Source: Pseudomonas sp. UBA4617 (GTDB taxonomy: Bacteria; Pseudomonadota; Gammaproteobacteria; Pseudomonadales; Pseudomonadaceae). Taken from it: DNA of 64,000 nucleotides. Location: assembly GCF_002386445.1 (NCBI RefSeq), contig NZ_DGIR01000009.1, forward strand, positions 140,523 to 204,522, written 5' to 3'. A program made the translations under genes and the position numbers. Each line of letters opens with the position of its first letter. Position 1 is the first letter of the stretch. The notes under the pieces are model-generated. The model had not been told where the DNA came from. It did not search any database and saw only the letters and a list, made by a program, of their open reading frames with translations. This document shows positions 16,282-24,615 of the stretch, in pieces.

Positions 16282-19074
16282 CTATCGGTTGCGGGCGATC
16301 AGCTGCCGCGCCGGCCCGTTCATCTTGAAGTCGCGCAGCATCAGGTTGTAGCCATCCTGCGCGCCCTTCTGGGCTGCCTGCTGAATGCGGGCCAGGGTCG
16401 CTTCGTCTGCGGTGCCTTGCACGCTGATGTGCTGGATGATGGACGGCATGGCGCCAGTTGAAGGCGCTGCCGGAACTGCTGCAGCCGCAACCGCAGGGCT
16501 CACCCCGACGAAACCGCCACTGGCGTATCCTTTGGCGTTCAAGCGATCCAGATAATCGCGAGCCCCGGGCTGACTTACCACCTCTTTGCGGATCACATAT
16601 TCGCCGCCGTGGACCACGCCCATCGGCTCGAACTTGCCACCGTCACCGGTGTAGCCGCCAGTCGAGAAGCCAGACCGAGAGATCGTCTCGCTGAACCCTG
16701 TCATGGTGCCGCTGCCGGATGCCGCCGCCCCGCCACCACCCAGGAACCCAAGCGCAGACCCAAGGAAGCCTGCCGCTGCCTGCCGGACCTGAATACGGAT
16801 GAGATCTTCGACAACCTGGTCAGCGAAGTCCTTGAAGGAAAGCTTGCCGGTCTTCACGAAATCGACCACTGCACCTTCCATGTTGCCGAAGGCGTTATTG
16901 AACAGGTCGCGAGTCTGCCCTGCTACATCTCTGGCGCTATCCAAATAGTCTTGGAAAGCGCCGCGGGCGCCGTTGCTCCAGTCTGCCTGGGCCTGATCGA
17001 TCTGGGCCCAGCCATCGCGCTGTGCAGCAACCCGTTTCTGCAGGAACTCACGCTCGATATCGATCTGGGCTTGCAGGTCCTGGCGCTGCTTCTCGCCTTG
17101 GGCGTTGGCCAGCTCAGTCTGCAGCTGCAGGATGCGGTTGTTCGTCTCCTGCTCAATCCGCAGGCGCTCCTGCATGCGATAGGCGTCCTTCTGGCCCATG
17201 CCCACGGCGTCCGCCTGGGCGGCGTACTCCATGCGCTGGGTGGCCAACTGCCGCTCCATTTGCGCGCGGTACTGCTCGGCCTGGGTCAGGCCCTGCGCGC
17301 CCTTGATCGCGGCGGCATAGTTCATGGAGGCCTGAGCCAGCGCCTTGCCGTATTCCTCCTGGCTGATCTTGCCTTTGCTCAGCGCCAGGTCCAGCTGGCC
17401 CTGCTCCTTGGTCAGCGCCCGGGCGGCCTGAGCTGCTGGGTCGTACTGGCCATAGAGGCGAGCGAAGGTGTTTTCCGCCTCGGCAACGCCGCGATTGACG
17501 TTCTTCGGCGCGTTCTTCTTCGCCTCGCGGGTTTTGATCTCCGCGATTTCCTGCTCAATGTTCTTCCGGGCTGTGGCGTATTTTGTTTCTTGCTCAGAAT
17601 TGAAGCCGCCCGCCGCCATCGCATCGGCACGGGCCTTGTCGAGATCCTCCAGCTGTTTCTGCAGCTTCTGGGTCTGGGTTTGCGCGGCAGTGAACGTCGA
17701 GTTGATCAAGTCAACGCCTTTTTTGCCGGAGTCTTGAACAAACCTGTTGGTGTTCCCTTCCCACGCCTTCCAGGCTTCGTCGGCAATACGGCCTTGCAGC
17801 TCAGTGGCTCGCTTTTCGAGCGCTTTCAGGCTGTCCGGGTTCACACCCATGAGGCTGCTCGCAGCAGAACCAAACTTGCCGATGGATTTACGCGCTTCGG
17901 CGATCTGGTTGTAGACGTCAGCCAACTCCTGCTCTGGAGTGGTCTTTCTACCGACATCCAGCATCGCGTCCCAGGCTTTCTTGGCGAAGCTGCCCAGGGA
18001 TTGCCAAGCGGACTCAAGAGAGCCGAGATTGCTCTCCATCTCTGCCGACCTGGAACTCAATGCAGTAGCATAAAGATCGGTAGCGGCCCTGGCGGCATCA
18101 ATTGTTTTCCCCTGTTTTTCCAAGGAGAGGATGTTCGCGTACTGGCTTGCAGTAAGGAAGTTGAGCTCTGCATCGAGCTTCTTCACCGCCTCAACTGGAC
18201 CTTTAGCGATCTCATTGAAGGACTGGACCACCTTGGTAACGTCTTCCCCGGTCTGCTTCGACCAGGCCAGTGATGCCTTGGTGATCTGCGCATACATCGG
18301 GGTGAGGGCGTTACCGGCCCCGGCAAGCTGTTCGAGAACCTTCGATGCCGCGCCAACCGTCGCGCCTGTAGCAGCGACCTGTTCTGCAAGGCCTGCCAGT
18401 TCGCTGTAGCTGGTACCAGCAGCGTTTCCGTTTCGGATGATCGCATCGGTAAGCCGATCCGACTCCTCGGAGCCCTTGTAGTATGCCAGGGCCAGCGTTC
18501 CGGCTGCTGCGGCCGCCACTGTGAACGGATTCACCAGGCCAAGGACATAACCACCAAGAGCCTTGGCGGCTGGAAGAACGCCGCCAAACATATCCTTAAG
18601 CTGGCCGCCTTGCTGCAGGAAGACCGTAAGCGGTGCTTGACCGCCCTGAAGGCTGACCGCGATATCGGTAAACTGGGCAGGCACTCCACGCAATGCTGCC
18701 TGGTAAGCCTTGGCCGACATTCCAGCCTTGTTCATGGTCGTGGTGGTTTCGCCGAGAGCTTCTCGCATCGTGTTAATGCGCTGGGTGTACTCGACGAATG
18801 TGTCGCTCTCGACGACGCCAGCCTTCTTCAGCTTGGCCAGCTTTTCCTGCATGTCGTCAAGACGGCCCAAGGCGACAACCGTGGGGTTGATCTGACCCAG
18901 CAACTGGGCGAGCTCTTTGCGCTGATCATCAAGGCTACTGCTCACACCATCGGCAGATGAGGCCGCTGCATCGCCGGCCCTCTCCATGCGCTCAAGGGAT
19001 GTTGTCAGGTCGTCCGCATTGCGCTTTGCGCCCCGCGAGTCGATCGTTACCGCCAGGCGGGATTCCTGGGTCAT
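16282..19074 (-). CDS. Tail length tape measure protein
   Basis: 930 aa. The N-terminal 150 residues and a central helical region are Ala/Gln-rich. A hydrophobic stretch around GYVLGLVNPFTVAAAAAGTL follows, then long coiled coils (about 440-720). The C-terminal part has a lambda-H-like domain (WSNGARGAFQDYLDSARDV, then AVVDFVKTGKLSFKDF). At about 1 residue per 1.5 angstrom this predicts a tail of about 140 nm. The large rightward frame opposite is a shadow. An intrinsic terminator lies directly upstream. Confidence 0.93.
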   Translation of the reverse strand: MTQESRLAVTIDSRGAKRNADDLTTSLERMERAGDAAASSADGVSSSLDDQRKELAQLLGQINPTVVALGRLDDMQEKLAKLKKAGVVESDTFVEYTQRINTMREALGETTTTMNKAGMSAKAYQAALRGVPAQFTDIAVSLQGGQAPLTVFLQQGGQLKDMFGGVLPAAKALGGYVLGLVNPFTVAAAAAGTLALAYYKGSEESDRLTDAIIRNGNAAGTSYSELAGLAEQVAATGATVGAASKVLEQLAGAGNALTPMYAQITKASLAWSKQTGEDVTKVVQSFNEIAKGPVEAVKKLDAELNFLTASQYANILSLEKQGKTIDAARAATDLYATALSSRSAEMESNLGSLESAWQSLGSFAKKAWDAMLDVGRKTTPEQELADVYNQIAEARKSIGKFGSAASSLMGVNPDSLKALEKRATELQGRIADEAWKAWEGNTNRFVQDSGKKGVDLINSTFTAAQTQTQKLQKQLEDLDKARADAMAAGGFNSEQETKYATARKNIEQEIAEIKTREAKKNAPKNVNRGVAEAENTFARLYGQYDPAAQAARALTKEQGQLDLALSKGKISQEEYGKALAQASMNYAAAIKGAQGLTQAEQYRAQMERQLATQRMEYAAQADAVGMGQKDAYRMQERLRIEQETNNRILQLQTELANAQGEKQRQDLQAQIDIEREFLQKRVAAQRDGWAQIDQAQADWSNGARGAFQDYLDSARDVAGQTRDLFNNAFGNMEGAVVDFVKTGKLSFKDFADQVVEDLIRIQVRQAAAGFLGSALGFLGGGGAAASGSGTMTGFSETISRSGFSTGGYTGDGGKFEPMGVVHGGEYVIRKEVVSQPGARDYLDRLNAKGYASGGFVGVSPAVAAAAVPAAPSTGAMPSIIQHISVQGTADEATLARIQQAAQKGAQDGYNLMLRDFKMNGPARQLIARNR

Positions 19075-19089
19075 ACCTTTCTCCGGGCA

Positions 19090-19113
19090 TAAAAAAACCC
19101 GCCGAAGCGGGTC
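19090..19113 (-). terminator. Intrinsic terminator between the Imm-like gene and the tape measure
   Basis: Leftward ACCCGC-TTCG-GCGGGT followed by an uninterrupted T tract. A very strong-looking terminator placed inside the tail block and directly downstream of the immunity-like gene. Confidence 0.85.
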
Positions 19114-19129
19114 TTGTATGTGTTTGGTG

Positions 19130-19549
19130 TTAGCTCCCCACTAGGGAGCTGCCACAGTGCTTGCACTTGATGGCTTCCACCTTGATATCTTCAGCGCAGA
19201 ATGGGCAGGTTTTTGTGGCTGCGGCAGCCTGTTCCACTGCCGGCGCCTCATTGTTCGGAGCGGCCACTGCAGGTGCCGTTTCTGGCTTTTTGAAGGCCCA
19301 TACCAGTGCGACTACCCAGCCAATCAGCGACCAGCCGAGGAACAGGTTAAAAAGCGCGATTGAGGCGATATTGGTATGCCCGCGCAACTTAGCTTCGATT
19401 GTGGGAAGCATGTAAAGCAGCGGCACGCTGATCAGCCCAGAAAACACGACCAACTTGCCAAAGGCATTCAGCTCATTGGCCGGTATGGTCCCCATGCCGA
19501 AGCTGTAAGCAGCCAGAAATGCCAAAACCAAGAATCTCACAGCAAACAT
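19130..19549 (-). CDS. Superinfection immunity-like membrane protein with C-terminal zinc ribbon
   Basis: 139 aa. Three predicted membrane helices (about 3-19, 32-50, 62-86). The third contains LFNLFLGWSLIGWVVALVWA, the signature of the Imm_superinfect family (T4 Imm), which blocks DNA injection by related phages. A linker (about 87-113) leads to a zinc ribbon with Cys115, Cys118, Cys129 and Cys132. It is followed by its own terminator and inserted between tail chaperones and tape measure, where no tail gene is expected. That is moron-like, probably expressed in the lysogen. Confidence 0.82.
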   Translation of the reverse strand: MFAVRFLVLAFLAAYSFGMGTIPANELNAFGKLVVFSGLISVPLLYMLPTIEAKLRGHTNIASIALFNLFLGWSLIGWVVALVWAFKKPETAPAVAAPNNEAPAVEQAAAATKTCPFCAEDIKVEAIKCKHCGSSLVGS

Positions 19550-19629
19550 AAACTCATCCCTGTATGAACGTATGGCTGGATGCTAGCACTTCGCGGGTGC
19601 ACGGACCAACGGATGGCCTGATACCGCTA

Positions 19630-20151
19630 CTACTTCTTGGTCCTGGCTTTTTCGCCCTCTTTTTGATTCTGCTCATCCCACCGCCGGCGGAACTCGTCGT
19701 CCAGTGCGAAGATGGCGGCGTCGAACTCTTCGCGGCATATCACCGAGGGGTATCGGTCGAGGTATTCGGCGATCGCGGATGGCGCAATCGGTGCCGGCGC
19801 GCCGACCATGCCGACGTACTGCCGGGATCGGCCGATGTGGCCGTAGGCCTCAAGGATCTCGGCGACGACGTCGTCGATCTCCGGCGGTTCCTGGGCCTTC
19901 AGCCCGAGGCGCTCATGCTTCCAGCGCTTCTTCTCGTTCTCCGGCCCGGCCCAGTCCCTACCCCAGCGATATGCCGCTACTGCTTTTCCGCGGTGGCCTG
20001 GGCCTGCTCCTCGATGCGCTTGGCGATGTCCAGGGCGGTGCGCAGGGCCAAGAAGTAGATGCTGGGCAGTTGCTCGATCAGCGCCTTGCACAGCTGCGGT
20101 GTGTACTTGGCCGGCTCGCCTGGTCGCTCTTCGACATCGATACCCTGCCAA
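19630..20151 (-). CDS. Tail assembly chaperone frameshift extension (lambda T-like)
   Basis: This open frame overlaps the end of the 19977-20462 chaperone in the -1 frame. Only the part downstream of about 19990 (about 118 codons, from GKAVAAYRWGRDWAG) looks like real protein: WKHERLGLKAQEPPE, then DEFRRRWDEQNQKEGEKARTKK. No good start codon or RBS lies at the junction. This matches the lambda G-GT arrangement, in which a share of ribosomes shifts -1 to make a fusion. The listed start is the open-frame limit, not a real initiation site. Confidence 0.72.
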   Translation of the reverse strand: MAGYRCRRATRRAGQVHTAAVQGADRATAQHLLLGPAHRPGHRQAHRGAGPGHRGKAVAAYRWGRDWAGPENEKKRWKHERLGLKAQEPPEIDDVVAEILEAYGHIGRSRQYVGMVGAPAPIAPSAIAEYLDRYPSVICREEFDAAIFALDDEFRRRWDEQNQKEGEKARTKK

Positions 20152-20462
20152 TCCTTGATCAGGTGTTTAGCGGCCAGGTCGATGAACAGGTCGTCGTCGG
20201 TTTCGAGCTCGACGTCAGGGATCGAGTCGACGGTGAAGCCAGCGGTGCCAACCCCGGCCTGCTGGTTCAGCGCGGCGAGGTGCCGGCGGATCACGGCCTG
20301 GTGCGACTTGTAGATCGGGTTGGCGATGGACGCGACCAGGATCGAGGCAGTGTCCGGCCCCTTGTCGCATTTCACGGCCAGACCGTCCGGGCCGACCTTG
20401 AAGTGCACCCAGCGCTCGCCGTTGATGTCCAGCTCAGGCTTCTTTGCAATGGTGATGCCCAT
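19977..20462 (-). CDS. Tail assembly chaperone (lambda G-like)
   Basis: 161 aa, between the major tail protein and the tape measure, the invariant site of G/GT chaperones. Begins MGITIAKKPELDINGERWVH. Ends in a Gln/Ala helix (EEQAQATAEKQ) whose codons include the A-rich run GGAAAAG (19983-19989), where a -1 shift would enter the T-like frame. Confidence 0.82.
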   Translation of the reverse strand: MGITIAKKPELDINGERWVHFKVGPDGLAVKCDKGPDTASILVASIANPIYKSHQAVIRRHLAALNQQAGVGTAGFTVDSIPDVELETDDDLFIDLAAKHLIKDWQGIDVEERPGEPAKYTPQLCKALIEQLPSIYFLALRTALDIAKRIEEQAQATAEKQ

Positions 20463-20519
20463 GGTATTCCTCTGCGGTAAAAGGCCCGACGCACACCGCA
20501 GGGCGCGCCGGGCAAAGGG

Positions 20520-21689
20520 TTAAGCGGTAACGGTGACAGCGCAGGTGTCGGTCTTGGTGCCGTCTGCAGCGCTGGTCGCGGTGATGGTGGCGCTGCCCAC
20601 GGCCAGGCCGGTGACAAGGCCGGTCTCGCTCACGCTGGCGATGGCCGGGGCGGAACTGGTCCAGGTGATCTGCTGGCTGGCACCGGCCGGGGTAACCACG
20701 GCTTCGAGTTCGCCGGTGTCGCCCACTGCCAAGCTCAGGGTGGCCGGAGTGGCATCTACAGCAGCCACAACGATCGGCGCCGGCAGGCGGGTGATGGTCG
20801 GCGGCACGCGGCGCGCGGTGTAGTTCAGTTCCACTTGGACGATGTCGGTGGCGCCACCGTCAGGCCAGTCGCCGCTGACTTCCATCTCGGGGATGAGGAA
20901 GGTGTAGCCGCCATCTGCGTTGCTCAGGGTGAACTCGAAGCTGAGCGAATCGCCGGTCTGCTGCGCCTTCCAGTACTCGTACGCGGTCTTGGACCAGCTC
21001 AGGGTGATTGAGCCGCCAGGCACGAAGGTGGTCTGAATGATGTTGCCGGCGAACGGGTTGCCGTTGCCGATGCAGCGCTGGGTCTGAGAATTGTTGGCGA
21101 ACTGCAGGTTGAAGGTGTCAACGCACGCGTTGTCGTCACCCAGCTGCACGCCGTTGATCTTCAGCCCGGTCACATCCTTGAAGCCGTAGCGCCGCTGGCT
21201 GGCCTCGGGCGCAGGGCTGACGATGAAGGAAGTATTGTCGGCCTTGTCCTGCCACGAGGTGGCCATGAACGTGGTGGTGACGCTGATCTCGTTATCGTTA
21301 GGGACCTCGATGTTGATCGTATCAACCTGGGCGCCGCGGGCGATGCCGGCGATACCAACGTCCGCGTCATAGGCGGCGATGGAGAACGAAATGCGCTCGT
21401 TACCCATGGTCAGGGTGTTACCGACCCAGTTCGCGCCGAAGCAAGAGGCCAGGAACTCGTCCAAGGCCCCGTAGCGGAACTTGGTCTCGATGTCGCCGCC
21501 CACATCCACGGTCGTCTGGGCGGTACCCTGCGACATCCGTGTCTCGCCGATCTCGTTGTTCTCTTCGGTGTTGTAGGTGGGCACCAGTCCGAAGCTGACG
21601 CGGGTCAGCACGTTCCATGGGCCTGGAGGGGTGATCCCCGGGGTGACTTCGCGAATCCACGCGGTAGAGCGCTTTGCACCACTGGACAT
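20520..21689 (-). CDS. Major tail tube protein with C-terminal Ig-like (Big_2) domain
   Basis: 389 aa. Residues 1-300 form the tube subunit (GVKRST-type N-terminus: MSSGAKRSTAWIREVTPGIT). Residues 310-389 are a bacterial Ig-like domain: ATLSLAVGDTGELEAVVTPA, then ITWTSSAPAIASVSETGLVTG. Such surface-exposed domains decorate lambda-type tail tubes (gpV) and may bind cell-surface sugars. Lies between tail terminator and chaperone genes. A terminator-like hairpin precedes it (21716-21737). Confidence 0.9.
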   Translation of the reverse strand: MSSGAKRSTAWIREVTPGITPPGPWNVLTRVSFGLVPTYNTEENNEIGETRMSQGTAQTTVDVGGDIETKFRYGALDEFLASCFGANWVGNTLTMGNERISFSIAAYDADVGIAGIARGAQVDTINIEVPNDNEISVTTTFMATSWQDKADNTSFIVSPAPEASQRRYGFKDVTGLKINGVQLGDDNACVDTFNLQFANNSQTQRCIGNGNPFAGNIIQTTFVPGGSITLSWSKTAYEYWKAQQTGDSLSFEFTLSNADGGYTFLIPEMEVSGDWPDGGATDIVQVELNYTARRVPPTITRLPAPIVVAAVDATPATLSLAVGDTGELEAVVTPAGASQQITWTSSAPAIASVSETGLVTGLAVGSATITATSAADGTKTDTCAVTVTA

Positions 21690-21715
21690 GGGGTATATCT
21701 CCTATCGATAGGCGT

Positions 21716-21737
21716 AAAAAAACCGCCATGTGGCGGT
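21716..21737 (-). terminator. Intrinsic terminator upstream of the major tail gene
   Basis: Leftward CCGCCA-CA-TGGCGG followed by T7. Sits 26 bp before the major tail gene start. Confidence 0.75.
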
Positions 21738-21749
21738 GCAAGTTGGGGC

Positions 21750-22154
21750 TCAGTAGGCCCGGTATGGCACCCGGACGTTGACCTGGTACCAGTTGTTGCC
21801 GTCGTCGCCGACGACCTGCGGTGACGCCTCGAAGAAATCGAACGGCCCTTCTGGCGCGCTGTAGTACTGAAACTGGGCGACCAATGTGTCGACCGCCCGG
21901 GTAATGGCCAACGTGCCGCTGTAGCTCGGCACGAACAGCTGAATGATGACGATGCCGGTCTGGCGCACACACGGGCCAATGCCGACCTCTGGCGTGCTGC
22001 TCAGGCCTGGAACATCCGCCAGGCGGGCCCAAATGGCACGACCCGCCGGGTTGAATGGCTTCGGCGGGTTCGGGTAATCGACAGCGTCTGCGGGAATTCC
22101 CGCCCACTGCTGCATGCGGCCGATGACGATGGCGCGGATCTGTTCGAAGGTCAT
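21750..22154 (-). CDS. Tail terminator-like protein
   Basis: 134 aa: MTFEQIRAIVIGRMQQWAG start, a central beta sheet (TGIVIIQLFVPSYSGTLAI) and a C-terminal Tyr-Gln-Val strand. Size, fold pattern and position (between connector genes and major tail) fit lambda U / DUF4128-type terminators that cap the tail tube. Confidence 0.75.
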   Translation of the reverse strand: MTFEQIRAIVIGRMQQWAGIPADAVDYPNPPKPFNPAGRAIWARLADVPGLSSTPEVGIGPCVRQTGIVIIQLFVPSYSGTLAITRAVDTLVAQFQYYSAPEGPFDFFEASPQVVGDDGNNWYQVNVRVPYRAY

Positions 22155-22540
22155 GAGCTGTACTTCTGCGCGACGCTGTTGAAGGAAACGCCGTAAATAC
22201 CGGCGGGAGCCTGCTTCGAGTGCCCGTCCTCAAGCGGAACCGCGTACACCAGATTGTTCTGGATAAACACCTGGGTGTACGGCTCCAGGCCAGTCATGAC
22301 TGACAACCCGCGAGCAAGAGTTTCACCTCCGGAAGGGTCAACTACATCTGAGGTCGTATAGACCGGAGCGCCGATGCTCACGATGTTGTTGCCACGGAAC
22401 CTGCCAGTATCGACTGGAGCATTCAGCAATATGAGCTGAAGTATTTCAGCTGAGATTGTTCGCACCCTTAGGGCAAGTTGCTCCTCGACCACACCAGCAA
22501 ACAGGCTTGGCGGTGTGCTCCATCCCCTGCTCTTGGCCAT
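22151..22540 (-). CDS. Neck / tail completion protein (HK97 gp10-like)
   Basis: 129 aa. LILLNAPVDTGRFRGNN is the 'TPVDTGRLR' signature of gp10-like/minor tail Z proteins. Overlaps the tail terminator start by 4 bp. Confidence 0.8.
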   Translation of the reverse strand: MAKSRGWSTPPSLFAGVVEEQLALRVRTISAEILQLILLNAPVDTGRFRGNNIVSIGAPVYTTSDVVDPSGGETLARGLSVMTGLEPYTQVFIQNNLVYAVPLEDGHSKQAPAGIYGVSFNSVAQKYSS

Positions 22541-22542
22541 GG

Positions 22543-22926
22543 CTACTTCCTCAGCTGCAGTCTGTAGGTGGCCGAGGCCGGGTCGGCGCGCACCGACTTG
22601 ACCAGGTAGATCACCTGCTTAGAGCGGTCCATCAGGTCAGGCGCGGTGATCGTATGCCCGACATCGGGGGTATCCGTGACCTCGTTGGCCAACGCGGTCA
22701 GGCGCAGGTCGCCAACCAGGATGTTCACGTTGTCGATCCGGCTGTCTTCGTAGCGCGACAGCACGCCACGACCGGTGTAGGTCACCGGCTGAGCGGTGGT
22801 GGTTTCGTTGACCGGATCCCATACGCCCGGCCCCAGGTACTCGCCCGCGAAGGCAAGCACCGCGTCGGCCAGGTCCGTATTGAACGCCTGGGCCAGGTCC
22901 GCCTGCAGTTCAACGCGAAGTCCCAT
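22543..22926 (-). CDS. Head-tail joining (stopper-like) protein
   Basis: 127 aa, beta-rich: YTGRGVLSRYEDSRIDNVNI and a final strand ATYRLQLRK. Position between the adaptor and gp10-like genes suits a head-closure/stopper protein. Confidence 0.65.
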   Translation of the reverse strand: MGLRVELQADLAQAFNTDLADAVLAFAGEYLGPGVWDPVNETTTAQPVTYTGRGVLSRYEDSRIDNVNILVGDLRLTALANEVTDTPDVGHTITAPDLMDRSKQVIYLVKSVRADPASATYRLQLRK

Positions 22927-22927
22927 A

Positions 22928-23299
22928 TCAGCCCCTCACGATCTTGGTTTGCCCGCTGCTGTTCAGGTAATGCGCCAGCAGCGCCAGTGCGAACGACTCG
23001 CCCGCACTGATGGTGCGTGAGGACTCGGAGTAGGTTTTGCTGCTGGAAACCCCGTCAGCGTTGACCGACTTGCTCAGCACGCCGGTCTCCTTGCTGCCGT
23101 AGATGTTCCCTGCCGCAGCCTCTCGGGCGATCTCGGCACCGGCCTGGATGACGTCGTCCGGTACCGGGTCGAACTCAGGCAGGCCGAGATTGGTAAGCCA
23201 GGTGTTGGCCATCAGCACCGCCCTGGCCTTCTGGTCGTCGGGCGCCCAGGTCGGCCCAAGCAGGGCGTCTACCTGCTCGACGGTGATGTAGATGGTCAT
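22928..23299 (-). CDS. Head-tail connector (adaptor-like) protein
   Basis: 123 aa, helical: VEQVDALLGPTWAPDDQKAR, then IQAGAEIAREAAAGN and a C-terminal ALALLAHYLN helix. Size, helix pattern and position directly after the capsid genes fit gp6/gp15-type adaptors. Confidence 0.7.
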   Translation of the reverse strand: MTIYITVEQVDALLGPTWAPDDQKARAVLMANTWLTNLGLPEFDPVPDDVIQAGAEIAREAAAGNIYGSKETGVLSKSVNADGVSSSKTYSESSRTISAGESFALALLAHYLNSSGQTKIVRG

Positions 23300-23595
23300 T
23301 ACGCGGCCTCGCCCAGCAGCTTCTTGAGGTCTTCCAGGCTGGCGTCAGGGCTGAATTGCACGCCCCTTTCGATCAGGGAGGCCTGTAGCTTTGCCTTCAG
23401 CTCGGCGTCTTCGGCAGCCTTCTTGTCGGCAGCGGACTTGCCAGCCTTCGAGCCTTTGGCTTCCTTCAATGGCTCCGGGTGCTCGTAGCCTTCGGGCGCG
23501 AAGCGCGCATCGATGATCTTGTACCCCTTCTGCCGCAGTTCGGCTTTTCGCTCAGGGCTGACCGGGTGTTTCTCGTAAATCACTTTCTCGCTCAT
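23299..23595 (-). CDS. Small head-region protein with HeH/LEM-like C-terminus
   Basis: 98 aa. Lys/Ala-rich centre and a C-terminal motif (RGVQFSPDASLEDLKKLLGE) resembling HeH/LEM helix-extended-helix units common in small phage head or tail genes. Follows the capsid gene; stop and next start overlap. Confidence 0.65.
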   Translation of the reverse strand: MSEKVIYEKHPVSPERKAELRQKGYKIIDARFAPEGYEHPEPLKEAKGSKAGKSAADKKAAEDAELKAKLQASLIERGVQFSPDASLEDLKKLLGEAA

Positions 23596-23637
23596 GGCGA
23601 TCTCCTGGGGAAGGCGCCCCGAAAGGCGCGGTACCGA

Positions 23638-24606
23638 TTACTTGGTTGCGTCGCCGATGGTCAGCACGCCGGCCGAGGCCTTGATGCTGTTCGCCACCAG
23701 ATCCCAGTTGGTGCCGGTGGACAGCTCTGCGTTGGTCGGCGACTTGCCGCCGTTGGCGGTGTCCCAGGTGTAGCCCTTGAGGCCCAGACCGAAGGTGTAG
23801 TCGGCTTGCATGGTGGTCTCGATACGCTCCTTGCCGTTGGAGGTCTCGATGTTGGTGATCAGGTCGGAGCCATCCATCACCACCGCGGCGCCGTCGGCCA
23901 GGCTGAGAACCTTCTGCTTGTTCGGGGTGCCGGCCTCGTACAGTGCCGGGGCGTCGGTGATGATCACGGCCTTGCCGAGGATGTCGACCACCTGCACGCC
24001 GGAGAACTGGAACAGGCGCTCGGCGTTGGCGAGGTTCTGGCCGACCAGCTTGTGGTACATGGCGCCGGTCATGACTTGGGCCACCAGGCGCTGCGAAGCG
24101 TCACCGAACAGGGCGTGGGCGTTGTTGATCGCGACGTAGGTAACGCCAGCAGTGGCCGAAACGTCGTTGGTGGCGGCCGGCTGGTTGCCGATGGCGCCGG
24201 CCAGGGCCGAGATGGCGGTGTTCAGCTGGTCAGCCATGATGGCTTCGGACAGGTTGCGGCTGATCACTTCCAGCGCTTCTTCCGGGTTCTTCTGGATCCA
24301 GGAGAGCTGGGAAGGCTCCCACAGGATCGGGCCGAAGCCGCCGGCGATCTTCACCGAGTCGTACTGCTTTTGGGCCAGAGGGGTAGATGCCTGGGCACCG
24401 TTGGCTGCGTAACGATCCACGCGACGCTGAGCGCTGTGCAGACCAGCCCAGAACGATTCCTGCAGGAAGTCGCCGTCGATGCCCTGGGTGGTCAGGCGGA
24501 TGGCACCGGCCGAGGATGCGTTGAACTTCTCGACATCCTGAGCCAGGGTCTCGATGGTGGTGCGCTTGAGGTATTCGTTGAACACCTTCATGTTCGAAAG
24601 GGCCAT
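23638..24606 (-). CDS. Major capsid protein
   Basis: 322 aa. MALSNMKVFNEYLKRTTIET start, an extended N-terminal arm, and a C-terminal domain with Asn-rich loops and MQADYTFGLGLKGYTWD. Genomic order (portal, head morphogenesis, scaffold, this gene, connectors) and size identify the major coat protein. No visible cleaved prodomain, consistent with the separate scaffold gene upstream. The long rightward frame opposite is a shadow. Confidence 0.9.
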   Translation of the reverse strand: MALSNMKVFNEYLKRTTIETLAQDVEKFNASSAGAIRLTTQGIDGDFLQESFWAGLHSAQRRVDRYAANGAQASTPLAQKQYDSVKIAGGFGPILWEPSQLSWIQKNPEEALEVISRNLSEAIMADQLNTAISALAGAIGNQPAATNDVSATAGVTYVAINNAHALFGDASQRLVAQVMTGAMYHKLVGQNLANAERLFQFSGVQVVDILGKAVIITDAPALYEAGTPNKQKVLSLADGAAVVMDGSDLITNIETSNGKERIETTMQADYTFGLGLKGYTWDTANGGKSPTNAELSTGTNWDLVANSIKASAGVLTIGDATK

Positions 24607-24615
24607 TGGGCCTCC

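Noticed and set aside
16609..18273. 554-codon rightward frame opposite the tape measure gene
   Set aside because: It is a shadow of the 930-aa tape measure, with no RBS and no recognisable domain.
20479..20513. Terminator after the major tail gene
   Set aside because: GCCCG/CGGGC arms are short with a 20-nt loop and only TTTT after; too weak to list.
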